DNA from: Hirsutella rhossiliensis
Taxonomy: Eukaryota > Ascomycota > Sordariomycetes > Hypocreales > Ophiocordycipitaceae
DNA length: 64,000 nt
NCBI RefSeq assembly: GCF_020360975.1
Contig: NW_025408668.1
Coordinates: 3,348,001 to 3,412,000, forward strand
Reading direction: 5' to 3'
The position numbers and the translations under genes are program-made. Positions 33,900-45,537 of the stretch are shown piece after piece. The notes beneath the pieces are model-generated. The model ran no database searches. It had not been told where the DNA came from and worked only from the letters and a program-made list of their open reading frames with translations. The stretch's first letter is position 1; the number at the start of each line of letters is the position of its first letter.

Positions 33900-34790
33900 C
33901 TTATAACTATCTAAAGAAGAATGGGCGAAACGTACGGGGCGTCTTCTCCGCGATGGCCGAGATGGCCACGGTGCAAAGCCACAGGCCAAAGAGGAATGAG
34001 CCAATGGACTTGATGCAAAAGCCGTATAGTCTCATGTCACCCGTTGGCGTTCTAAATAGTTTTTGGTTGCCGTGGGCTGTGCTCGGGCCGGGAGAAGATT
34101 GGGCGCCGGAGCAGAAGCATTCTGCGACTGCTCATGCTCGATTTCGTCTTCATCTTGCTGCAATAGCTCCTTGGCCATTTCCTTGGCCTCGTAGCTGGAC
34201 CCTTTTTGCTCTCTTACGTTGCCCGCCCCGTCGAGGACAAGGACTTTGTCACCGCGAGAGAGATGATCGACTGGGGCACGATTTAGAAGGTTGACTTTCT
34301 TTTGTATGTTGTCTACAACTTAGGTGAGTGCGTGGCCATGACGATCGTCGTCTTTGAACGTCGTAGCAGCGCGTCGTCGTCCCCAAATAGACGCGCCAAA
34401 ACAACCCTCCAAGTCTGCCCATCAAGGGTGCTAAAGACGTCGTCAAGGACAAGCCAGGGCTTGCGCGAATAGACTGCCCTGGCCGGTGCCTACAAAACAG
34501 AAGATGTTGAGCACGGAGCCCATCTTGGATAACTTTGAATAATCATATGGCTCAGAATAAGTACTCACCACTCTGTGTCTCTGCCCGCCGCTTAAGTTGA
34601 CGCCGCCGCTCCCCGTAAGAGACTGGTCGGCCTGAGAAAGCTGCCGCATCGCCCGTGGCGTTGTTGGCGAGGTCCATGGTCGACGGACGAATGAAGGTTT
34701 CGCCAAAGCTAATGAAAGCAACACTGAGTGAATACTTATAGATGTGGAAAGTAACACGTGGATATTGATAGGTGCCTATTTTTTGGCGGT
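33900..34790 (-). pseudogene. ABC-C (MRP-type) transporter fragment
   Basis: The minus strand holds the end of nucleotide-binding domain 1 and the beginning of the second membrane domain. The signature motif GSGGVNLSGGQRHRV lies near 34610-34570. An intron with gtgagt...tag (about 34488-34566) is preserved. Then come ARAVYSRKPWLVLDDVFSTL (Walker B) near 34485-34420 and IVMATHS (H-loop) near 34340. A stop follows directly. Past it, the linker continues in other frames to LYGFCIKSIGSFLFGLWLC near 34030. Sequence before the signature is out of frame. Neither the first membrane domain nor the second nucleotide-binding domain is present. This is a truncated, decayed remnant; its export substrate is unknown. 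Confidence 0.78.
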
Positions 34791-34808
34791 GTCTAGTTTT
34801 GGCGTCCC

Positions 34809-36466
34809 CTACTCCTCCGTCTTCTCCTCCTTGCGCGCTGAAGGGGGGACATTTTCCGGCCCGACACTTGCAGATGCGCGCGCGCCAGTCGTACGCTGCG
34901 GGCTCACAGTCGGGAAGCGCTCGGCCTGCTTGCCAGAGGCGCCGTCGCCCGTGTCTGGGCGAGTCGGGGAGCCGAAGGGATCAGGCCCGCCTGGCCGGGT
35001 TTTCCCTTGGTCGCCAGGGCGGCCCGACGGCTTGGGCACGTTGCCGTGGCGTTCCACGGGACCGGCGGGCTCGGGATTTCGGGGCATTGGCTCGGGCTGG
35101 CGAGGTGAGGGATCACCGGCAGCCGGGACGTCGCGCAGCCACTCGCAGACCCTCGCTTCGCTGGCCCGCTGGGCTTGGGGGTTGTCGTCGTCGTAGTCGT
35201 CGTCGCACGTCTCGGCAAAGCCGCACATGGCGGCGATCTGGGTGAGTGCCCACTGGACCTTGACGGCCGCGACGAACTTGTCGGCGTCTGGCTCGGGGAC
35301 GCGGACGCAGATGGTGTGCCCTGTGCGGACGCTTTGGCCCGACACGACGAAGCGCTCGGCCGTGGCCGGGTCCGTTGGGCTGTCGTAGAGCCGCGACACG
35401 AAGCAGTTGGCGTAGTCGCGCTCGTCGTCGAAGTTGATAACCATGTCGGGCCTTGCGGTCGGGTGTCGTCGGAGCCACCGGAAGCGCAACTCGACGGGGA
35501 TGACGGCACCCGCCTTGTCGCCGTCCTCTTCTGCGGGGAGTCGTCCTAGGTACTCGAGCCCGAAGAACGAGCGCGCCCACCACACGTGCAACAACGGGTT
35601 TAGGGAGAGCATATTCCAGCTCTTATCGCAGGAGCCGGGCTCGCGCCACAGCGCCGTCCAAGCTTCTGAGGGCAAGTCGTCGTCGTTCCATATGACATCT
35701 TTAGGGATAAGTATGACTTCCTTCAAAATATCGCAGTTCTTTTGGCTTTCAGTCCACGAAAAGGGCACAATGTGACAGACTTGCGGGTACGAGGTGCCGG
35801 TGATGACACATAGCCCTTTGTCGCGGACGAAGGCGCGCTGTCTCTCGGCCCTGCTACGCGCACGAGCCTGCAATTGCGATGGATCCAAGGGCGCCCCGCT
35901 GCCGGGTCTCGAGGTCCAGCGCAGGTTGCTGCCCGAACGGGCCCTTTTTCTTGGCCTGGGCGATGTTGAATCCGACAGGCTACTGGTGGCTGGTGCCATA
36001 GTGCCTGGGCCTCGGAGAACTATGTCATTGATGGTCAGCGAGAATGGCCAGGAACACGCGGCGAGCTCGGGATATGCTTACAAACGCGCAATAGATTATG
36101 CGTGCTGTGCAAGGCAGTCAAAACATGAAGGGCAGTGTCGTAGGGCAACGAGTCGACGTCACCGGCGCGGAGCATAGTGCGCAGTCGTCCTAGGGGCGCA
36201 ACCATGAATGCCGAGAACTCGGCAGCCCTCAGAGTCGGAGCAATAGAGCTTTTGACCTCAATCACGGCCGTGAGAGCGCAGACAAGTCTGAGCCGCTCCT
36301 CGTACTCGTCCATAGGCATTCGGTCGACGGCCGGGGAAAAGTCGTGGTTGCCTTGGAGGAACTTACGTAGGTCTCTCATTATGGCGTGGTCCCCGTCGTG
36401 CTTGTCGAGGAATGCAAAGAAACACCGCGCCATGTCATTGCGCTCCTGCGTCGAAGTCTTAGGCAT
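34809..36466 (-). CDS. HNH-domain protein (fungal HNH endonuclease-like), 531 aa
   Basis: Two exons (36466-36082 and 36019-34809) join through a 62-bp GT...AG intron to 1596 nt. The N-terminal 128 residues start MPKTSTQERNDMARCFFAFL and are helical without a known function. The HNH-like core has CVITGTSYPQVCHIVPFSW (Cys199, His211) and SWNMLSLNPLLHVWW (Asn269, His273), which fits the ββα-metal fold of fungal HNH_2-type proteins. The C-terminal 120 residues are Pro/Gly/Arg-rich and low in complexity. In-frame upstream codons to 36592 exist, but the MPKTST start was chosen because it follows a better context and precedes the conserved region. Its target is unknown. The gene lies 250 bp from the RIP-mutated block yet shows no RIP damage. 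Confidence 0.75.
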
Positions 36467-36721
36467 CTTGGCGGTGGTTGCGCGTGATATGGGCGGCGTC
36501 TGAAGGCGTGGTGGAAAAGCCGTTGTGAAGATGAGTCGGGCAGGATCCGCGCGCGTAGTGAGAATCCAGGCAACTTGGGGTGGCCTGGCCACTTCCGCCT
36601 TTTTGATGAATAATCAGTCTGCTAGGAGAACTTACGTGGTGCAGCTTGCGCCTGCGACTTAAATAAAGAGTTAAGTTCAATAAAGTGGCGGATCGACTCC
36701 GACCGAACCCCCGCAACCGCG

Positions 36722-39250
36722 ATAAAATACACGCCTAATATACCAAACGACTCGTCTTTAAGCGCTTATTACGCCTCTCCATTAGCAGCCTCGTGCAGCC
36801 ACTAGCGAGCGCGCAATATGGCGCCGAACCTGCCCAGTTGGAGCCGCTTTTCCCCTCTACGAAGGGAAAATTCCACCCCACCCCGATGACTAAGGATACG
36901 TACCCCCCGCTTACGGAGGAACTAAGCCCCGACCTAACCCAGGACCCCCTGAGGGGCCCTGGCCCCGGCCCGGGCCGAGACTAAGATAGGGCTACGCACC
37001 CCTTAACCCCGGGGCCTTAGAGGCTAACACCCTTTAAAGACCCTAGAAGAAAGGCCCTATACCCTAGCTTAGTACTAAGATACTATTATAAAGAACGAAA
37101 CTATAAGAGTCTTTAACTATTATAGGTTATAGGCTTAGGCTATAGCCTAAGCTATATAAGTTACGTATAAAAGGCTAGATCCTATACTTATATATACGGG
37201 CTAGCCGTATATAGAAGAGCTCTATATAGCTTATTAATATTATCCTATAGACGGCACCTATATATACGCCTCTACCTACTCCGTAATAGTATAAGCTATT
37301 AACTAATAGATCTAATAGATATCTCCTTAGAAAGGGTGCCGCTTCCTTAAGGGAGTACCCCGCTACCCCTTAGGCGGATAGGAAGTATCGTAGCTATCCT
37401 AGAAGCGATTAAAAGCGCGATAGCTAGCAAGAAGAATAAGGTTCTTACTATACTAAGGGAGCTATCTACGAGACTAGCGTTAACCCCTATAACCTCTATA
37501 ATACTAGTTATAGTAGCGGCACTACCGATATAAAAGCCGCTTCCTTAGCTAACTTAGGACGGTAAGCTTAAGTCCTTCTACTTCTTCCTTAGCTAGCTAT
37601 AGATAAAGTTTATAATAGACGAGAAATAAGGCCTAAATAGCTATTATAATATAGCGTAGTATTCGCTCCTTTATACGCTACCGGAGCCTTAGATATAGCG
37701 GATCTTTAGATTCTAAGATAAGGGCGGCCCTAGGGGTAAACGCGACCTATAAGACTTCTTTTAATACCTTATATATACGTTCGGCAACGTATAGGAGCGG
37801 GAGAAGGCATAGGATAGGCTATAAACCCTTAGGTAAAGGGATAGGTAGACCTTTAGCGAATTCCTCCCTAACTTTAAAAAGACGCTCTTATAAGCGGCGG
37901 GAACTATAGTATAGGAAGATAGCGCGAAGCTTATATAGCTATAAAACTTAATTACGCTAGCTTTATAAGAGCTACTTATCTTTATAATTATACTTACTAA
38001 CTATAGTAAGTATATAAGCCGGTTAATAAAGGTAGTATAGGGCTATAAGTAGACGCTATATTTTTAGAAGCTTTATAAGCGTACGCTATATAGCGGTAAT
38101 AGGATTACCGCCCCTTTATAAGAGGAATAGCTAACTATCGATACTAATAAGGATACCTTAATATCGGCTATTTATATAGACTAAGCTAAATATAGTAGGA
38201 AGTTATTATTAAATATCCCTTATACTATCCTATACTCTAAGTAGCGGGCGAAGTAGGTAACTAGCGAGGAAATTAAGAAAAGGAAAGCTAACGGCCGCTA
38301 CTTACGTTACGGCGCGTTTATATACTTTATATTAAAATACCCTTTCCTTTTAGCTAAACGGCCTATAATAGTTTAAGCGGCGAAGATAGAACCGCTTTTT
38401 ACCTTAAACGACGAAGAGGACTCCGCGCCCCTAGGCCTAGAGGAAAAAGAGTAGCTCTAGAATAAAGACGGGCTTTAGAGCCCTAATTACTAGTACTAGT
38501 AAAGGAGAAGGAGGAATTATCCGCTTATATAAAAGAGGAGCCTACTTTAATATAGGTTATAATTAATAACTCCTTACCTATCGCCGCCCTTATAGATAAG
38601 GGCTATTAGTACTACGCTATAGTTAATAAGGCGCTTACGCGAGAGATATAAGTGCTAGTAAAAAAGATCGCCCTAAGGTAAGTAAAGGGCGCCTTAAGCG
38701 TAATAGAAGGTATAGTAATTAAGGGTATTATATAGCTAGCTATAAATATTAACGGTTATTATAAGCTTATCGTAGCTTATATAATCCCTTAACTAAAGTT
38801 TCCCTTAATCCTTAGGAAACCCTAGTTATTATATATAGAGTTATACTTAGTTCTATATTAAAAGAAGCTATAGTTTAGGCCTATATAACGGTAGGTCTAT
38901 TATAATAATAGTTCTATAGGCGTTAGACTAGGCGTATAAGCTTTATACTTAGCCTAAGAAGTCCTTACCTCTATCTTTATAGGAACTATATAATAGGTAG
39001 AGCGGAAGGAAGGCTAGGTAGCGGCTAACGTAGCGGTCTATATAATTAGCTTAGTAGATATCGATAAGGCCTTTTAGATAAAGAAGCTAAAGTCGCCCTC
39101 TAAGCTATAGTAGTAGATACTTTAATAAGTAAGATCGCACCCCTATAAATATTAGCCCGTTAAAGGGATAAGACCCTTAGTACTCCCCTTTTAACTTACT
39201 TCTAAGTATACTTAAAGGCGTTATAAAGACCTTAATTATCTAATTAAGTA
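36722..39250 (+). mobile_element. Gypsy-2 copy B: RIP-mutated gag-protease region
   Basis: The plus strand carries a gag-like frame full of stops (about 37310-38500; FYFFL-like and YATGALDIADL segments). A retropepsin remnant follows near 38545-38830: INNSLPIAALIDKGY, with LIDSG as the likely ancestor, then VNKALTRE and LKFPLILRKP. Bases 37060-38590 match the reverse complement of 6960-8470. The first 300 bases (36722-37050) are C-rich and keep some CA/TG, so mutation is lighter there. I could not delimit LTRs. Confidence 0.72.
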
Positions 39251-41040
39251 TCTTTTTTAATTATAGTTAATTTAAATTTTTATTTTTCCCCTTTAAAGTA
39301 GAGACCGCTAATTACGCGACTTTAGTAAAGATAAAGAGGCATAGAGTAAAGAAATCTCTAAGACTTATATTTATAACCTAAGGCCCTTAGAGCTATATAT
39401 AGGACCGATAATTAGATAATTATATAGTTAATTACTCTATTAATCCTTAGCTATATACTACGTATGCTTTAGGTATATACCCTTATCCTTATTAAAACTA
39501 GTTTCTAGGGCGTAAACTTATTATTCCGTTTTATTTATACAGCGATAAGTAGCTTTATAAAGCCGAGAATACTTAGAGGACGACGGTACTATTTAGAAAA
39601 AATAAAATCTAGGGATTTAATAATTAAAGTAGTAACTACCTTAATAGCTAGAGTTAGGGACCTAATAAGGTAATAGACTTACCGGGAAATAAATAATTAG
39701 ATAATACCTTCGCTAGTAGTAAAGGAAAAGTAATAAGCTAATACTAAAAAACCCTAAGCTCTTATTATTAGCCCTATAACCTCTAATACTAGCGACTTAG
39801 TTAAGAAACTACGATCCTTATATAATACTTTAAAAGATATAAATAATAATAATAGCGTAATCTAGACTATTTAAGAACCTTACTAAGACCTCTTACTTAT
39901 ATATATACTAATAATACTAATATAGGTATTAATAAAGGATACCTTAGTAACCTTAACCTTAGCTCTCTTTTATATAGTAGCTTATAAAGAACGCTTACCT
40001 CCCGCTAATAGATAAGAAAGTAAGTAATAAGATAGTTATAATAAGATATCTTTTAACTCTAAAAACTCTAACTTTAAATTTCGTAACCTTATAATCTATA
40101 GGTATACTATATTTAGAAACGCTAGCTATTAAGAGGGATTATCTAATCCTACTACTAGCGATATAAAGAAAATTAAAGTAAATATTAATAAGATTACTAA
40201 TAGACTTAGAGATATACTTATTAGAAGCTAAGATAACCTTATAGGAAGACTCCTTTAACTATAACTCCTACCTATTAGTAAATTTAACGGTAAAAATATA
40301 ACTAAATTCCTTAAGAAGTTTAAATAAGAGATATACGTTAACTATATTTATAACGAGGATAAAATAAACTAGCTTAAAGTCTATATCTCCTTTATATAAG
40401 CCCTTACTATTAAAATTCTTATAGACGGACTTACTTAAAAAGAAGCAAAGAAGAGACTCCTTTAATACTACTACGTATATAATATTAAATAACTAAAAAC
40501 TACTAACGACCGCTTAAACTATTATAATACTAAAAAGCCTAAGACTATTATAAAAGTTATAGAATAGCTTAGTCTTTACTTATACCTATAGCGTAAGGTA
40601 TAACCTAACGGCTAGGAAGAATCTATAGTTTAGTTATACTTTATTTACTATATAATACTAAAGGAGCTTATTATTAACGTTATAGAAAGAAATAGGAAGA
40701 TATTTAAAGATATCTTAAAACTCTTATATAAAAGCCTTATCTATATAATTAATAACTACTTAGCACCTTACTAGGACGTTAAGCGATAAGATATAGTATC
40801 TAAAGTCTATAATTAGAAGCTTAAGAACCTAAAGAAAGACTAGCTCTTTAGGGAAATTAACGAAGTAATAAAGGAAGCCGAATCTAATAAGGGCAAAGGA
40901 AAACTTCTTAAAGAGTTAAAGAAAATAGATAAGAAACCTAGATAGCCTATAAAGGAGATCTTAGACCTAATAAAAGCCTTTAAAGATATAAAGATTAATA
41001 TTACTTACTAGTAAGAGTAGATATTTAACTAGCTTAATAG

Positions 41041-41045
41041 GGAAT
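41041..41045. repeat. Copia-1 target-site duplication (GGAAT), left copy
   Basis: GGAAT precedes the left LTR and recurs at 55122-55126 after the right LTR. Five bases is the usual length for copia-class integration. Confidence 0.9.
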
Positions 41046-41613
41046 TATAAGGAACGGTGTTCCTACTATAAATAAAGTAGCTATAATATACTCTCCCGAT
41101 TATATAAGCTAATAAGTAGTATATTAATTATAGATAAAATCCTATATTATAGAGTAAGAATCGCTTATTATTTTATATATTATTATGCATTAAACGGGGT
41201 GCCGGTTATCGTATAATCGGGAATCGAAGAAATAGAGCTAGCTTAGAATGCTACCTAAGACCTCTTAAGAATACCGGCATAACTAACCTCCTTTAAATAA
41301 GAATATTAATAGAACTAAGACACTTCCTAATATACTCGAGGTATTACTAAATTCCTTAGTCTTAGGGCTATATAGCAGCCTAAATCTAGTCCTAAAAGGT
41401 TCTTCCGTTTAGCTATAATTATCTATATAAGATAGTATGTCCGCTAGTAGATAGAAAAATAATAATTAACTTTAATACCTCTTCTATATACTAATATATT
41501 ACTAATAAATTCTATTGAAAATCCTACCTTATACTCCCTCTTCCCTTCTATTACGTAGTCTTATATAATTCCTTAATTTCCTAAAATTCCGCTTTTACTT
41601 ATATACCTTAAGA
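41046..41613 (+). repeat. Copia-1 left (5') LTR
   Basis: This 568-bp copy has the same length as the right LTR. It begins TATAAGGAACGGTGTTCC (ancestral TGT...) and ends TATACCTTAAGA. Differences from the right copy are mostly transitions. Confidence 0.93.
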
Positions 41614-41626
41614 GGTTATAAGCCTA
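41614..41626 (+). other. Copia-1 primer-binding site for half initiator tRNA-Met
   Basis: GGTTATAAGCC starts at the first base after the LTR. Allowing one RIP-type change (TGA to TAA) it reads GGTTATGAGCC. This is complementary to the anticodon stem-loop of eukaryotic initiator tRNA-Met (GGCTCATAACC). Drosophila copia and yeast Ty5 prime in this half-tRNA way. Confidence 0.65.
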
Positions 41627-43973
41627 GCTTACTCCTTTTAAGCCGGGAAATTGACTTATACCTTTAAAATTCCTTATTAAAATACCCGATTAAAATTCCT
41701 TTCGAAAATCCCCCTACCGACTTCTTCTACCTTCCTATGCTCTTAAACTCCCGTCTAGACTTCTCGATCCCTACGAACGAAATAATACCGAGTTTATATA
41801 AAATAGGTAGATAGAAAGAATATAAATTCTCTAGACTTAAGGGAAATTTAAATTATACTCTTTAGACTATAAGGATAAGAGCTATCCTTACTTAGGAAAA
41901 GCTTATCGCTACCTTAGAGTAAGAAAACTATATAAAGACTATAGAAGCTTTATCCTAGATTTTTTATTAAGTCGAAGATAGCCCTTTAAAATAAATTAAG
42001 TATTTAATAAATACTAAAGCTACTTAGGATAAGCTTATAAAGCTATATAATCCGTCGAATTTCTTATTAAATTATTTACTTATAAAGCAGCTCTTTAATC
42101 TTAGTCCCTTAGGCTCTAATTTAAAGAAATACCTTTATAAGGTAAAGGAAATCTACGAGGATTTAAAATCCTATAAGATAGAAATTCTAAAAGTTATCCT
42201 TATAGTATAGATTCTTAATTGCCTTAATAAGGAATTTAAAAGCTATATTATAAATATTACGTAGAGCCTTAAGTATAATTCTATAGCGTTTACCCTTAAA
42301 TCCCTAATAGCTAGTCTTTTAGACGAAGCTAGAAGAATAAAGGATATAGATAAATCTTTAGAGAAAGCCTTCTTAATATAAAGGAAGCCTTAGAAATCCT
42401 ATAGAAATTCTATAGATACTCCTTATTATAAGGAATATAAAAAACTAAGGCATTTTATAGTAAATTACTATAAATTATACCCGAATAAGGCTCCTACTTA
42501 TTAGGTTTTAAATAAAGGAAAAAACGATAATAGGACTCGAATTTCTAAGAAGAGAAAATCTTCTTCTTTATCTTCTTCTTCTAGGAAGAAATCCCCTTCT
42601 AGTAGTGTTTCTACTACTAATAAAAGAAGGAAGGCTCGAATTATAGAGCTAGAGTCTAATTCGGACGATAGTAATAAGGTCTTAAATATAGCTTCGCAAG
42701 AAAATATTAACCTAGATATTAACCTTATAGACCTTTCTAGGGCTCCGACCCCTATATAAACGTCTAAGGATTTAAAGGTAATTTTAACCTCTATAAATAC
42801 CCCTATAGTAGAAGCTAATAAAGACTCTCTTTTAGGACCTTTAAAAGCCTCGATTCCTAGAATAAAGGAATTAGTTTTAAAGGTAAGAGAAGGAGGATTT
42901 CCTAGTTATAAGAATAAAAGGATCTTTAATTTTATTTATAATACCGGAGCTACTAAGTATATAGTATTAAATAAGAATTTCCTTATTAACTATAAAGAAA
43001 TTAAGTCTAAAGTTTACTAGGGAAAAGCTTCCTTTATATTAGTAAAAGGAAAGGGGGACTTAGTATTTAAGTTCCTATATAATAGTAAAAGGTATATCCT
43101 TCGAGACTGCTTTTATATACCTAAATTAAGGGTAAATATACTATCCTAATCTTATTTTAATAATATCTATGCCTTAATAGGAGGAAATAAAGTCCTTTTA
43201 TTAGATAATAAGGCTAAGGTCCTTACTAAAGGATTTCTTAGAAATAAATTATATTATATTCTTATAGAACCTTTATTAGAAAGCTAATTAATCCTTATTA
43301 CGTCTTTAAAGGCAAAGGATATAGATTTTTATACCTAGTACTTACGCTTAGGATATATAAATAGTAGGGCTATTTTAGAAATATTAAAAAGATATAATAA
43401 GGATATAAAAATGCCTCTAAAAGAGGAAAATAAAATAAGATAATGCGAAATATATATTAGAGCTAAAGTAATAAATAAGGTTAATAAATAACCTTTATAT
43501 AAGTCTTATACCTATTTAGAAAAAATAGTATTAGATATTTAGGGGCTAATTAAAGTACCTACTTATAATAAATATTACTATTATATTTCTTTCCTAGACG
43601 TAAGAACCTAATATCTAGAAATATACCTTCTTTAAAAAAAGGGGGAAGCTCTAGATAGGTTCTTAGAATTTAAAAATAGGGTAGAAAATAACACTAAAAA
43701 TACTAGGATTAAAGAAGCATTTTCTATAATACTAAAGAATTTATATATAAAATAAAGCTTTATTACGAGAAAGAAGGAATTACCTTTAATTCTAGTCCTC
43801 CTAGGACGCCGGAATCTAATAGTAGAATAGAAAGAATAAATCGTACTATATTAGAAAAAGTACGAGCTCTTTTATTTACTACTAGGCTTCCTAAATATCT
43901 ATAGGGAGAAGCTATTTTAATAGCTACCTATTAATATAATAGATTACGGTATTCTACGATAGGATTAAAAAGT

Positions 43974-45320
43974 TCTAAAGGTATATGAGCAAAAGCGGAA
44001 TTTTAGGAAATCAAGGAATCACGTAAGACTACGTAATAGAGGGGAAGAAGGAGTATAAGGTAGGATTTTCAACGGAATTTATTGGTAGTGTATTAGTGTC
44101 GCGAAGACCATTGCGCCACGCAGGCAAAAGTAGAACGCGCGCTCCGACAGGTGCGCTGCAATTGACACATATGACTGACAACCGCGTCTTCCGACACACC
44201 CCCTCAGGGATCGCGGCTCCGCCGGGAGCCCTGGACCTTATAGCCCAAGACGCGGGAGTCGAACACCAAGCGCCACGCCAATAACCCAAGGAAATCCAAG
44301 AGAGGTAGTCGTCTACGGGGGATTGAACCCCGCACCGCGCGCAGTTACCGGAAGTTGCAGGGGTGGTGTGCCATCCCCTCCCGGGCTCATAACTCTCGCG
44401 AAGAGAGATGCGAGAAGTGCATGAAAATGCACGAAGGTGAAATTGGAAGTAAGGGGTCAGACAGGCAGGGCAGAGGGATTTGATTCTTGCGGGAGCATCA
44501 ATTGCGGCATGGGAGTGATTGTTGTATTGCCTTGATTGTCTTTCTTTCCTCTATCCAACGCCCCTCTTTATACCCTTCTAGCATCTTAATTAACAAAGAA
44601 GATCCTGCTTAAAGAAGCCACTAATGTCCTTTCGACTACCGAGCTTTTTGCCGGTTTTTTCCCCTCCTTTCTAGCCGTTGCCGGCACATCCGTCTTATCT
44701 CTCGCTACCTCCATAGGAAGCCATCGCCACTTCTGCTTCCCTCTGCCCCCACCCTCCTCTCTGCACCTCCTTTCAGCTCCTTCCTCAAAACCTGTTTTTC
44801 AGCTTCCTAGGTCCCTCGTGCCAAGGGATATCTCCGAGAACTGCGAAATCAGGCCACGCTTCGCGACAATTAGTGTGTGGAAGAGGTGTTAAAGTTAATT
44901 TTTTTTCCTATCTACCTACCAGCGGACATGCTGTCTTATATAGACAATTGTAGCTAAACGGAAGAACCTTTCGGGACCAGATTTAGGCTGCCGTATAGCC
45001 CTAAGACTAGGGAATTCCGTGATACCTCGAGTAAGTCTAGAAGTGTCTTGGTTCTACTGATATTCGTGTTTAAAGGAGGTTGGTCGTGCCGGTGTTCTTA
45101 AGAGGTCTTAGCTAGCATTCCAAGCTAGCTCTGTTCCTTCGATTCCCGATTATACGATAACCGGCAACCCGTTTAATGCATAATGACATGCAAAATAACG
45201 AGCGATTCTTGCTCTATAGGATGAGATTTTGTCTCTAATTAATATACTACTTATTGGCTTATATAATTAGGAGAGTATATTATAGCTGCTTTATTTATAG
45301 TAGGAACACCGTTCCTTATA
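43974..45320 (-). mobile_element. Solo LTR of the Copia-1 family, inverted, itself interrupted
   Basis: Sequence at 43974-44096 and 44874-45320 is the reverse complement of the Copia-1 LTR; together they make about 570 bp against 568 bp. AAAGT at 43969-43973 and 45321-45325 is the target duplication. CA and TG are common, so this copy is much less RIP-mutated than the LTRs of the host element. It probably arose by LTR-LTR recombination of a younger copia that had inserted into Copia-1. Confidence 0.9.
44097..44868 (-). mobile_element. Unmutated 772-bp LTR-containing element with tRNA-like internal sequence
   Basis: The element is flanked by ATTAG (44092-44096, 44869-44873) and ends in perfect 10-bp inverted termini, TGTCGCGAAG and CTTCGCGACA. 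On the minus strand its first 475 bp (44868-44394) match the Copia-2 LTR. Next is GTTATGAGCCCGGGAGG, the same primer-binding site and leader start as Copia-2. About 280 bp of other sequence then contains GGGGTTCAATCCCC and TGTTCGACTCCCG, which look like tRNA T-arms/B-boxes. Near the far end, CTGCGTGGCGCAATGG resembles an initiator-tRNA 5' half with an A-box. There is no second LTR beyond the last 10-12 bases and no coding sequence. It has no RIP signature. Confidence 0.75.
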
Positions 45321-45537
45321 AAAGTCCTATAAAAAAGAGGGATAATATAATACTACCCTTTAAGACCTTAAATAAAATTAAGACCTTTAGAAGCCTTATA
45401 TATTATAAGAATAAAGACCCTAAAGATAAGCTAGATAATAAAGCTTTTAAGGGAAGAATAGTAGGCTATTTAGAAAATATATATAAAATCTAGGATTTTA
45501 CTAAGAGAAAGATTACTATCTCTAAAGATATTACTAT

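Noticed and set aside
36793..36984. 63-codon Pro-rich frame at the start of the right RIP block
   Set aside because: It lies in partly mutated gypsy-derived sequence and shows no domain or start context.
44029..44289. 86-codon minus-strand frame in the 772-bp element
   Set aside because: It spans the LTR fragment, target duplication and tRNA-like sequence, so it cannot be a conserved gene.
45254..45493. 79-codon plus-strand frame
   Set aside because: Its first part is solo-LTR sequence and its second part is Copia-1 polyprotein; the open frame is accidental.
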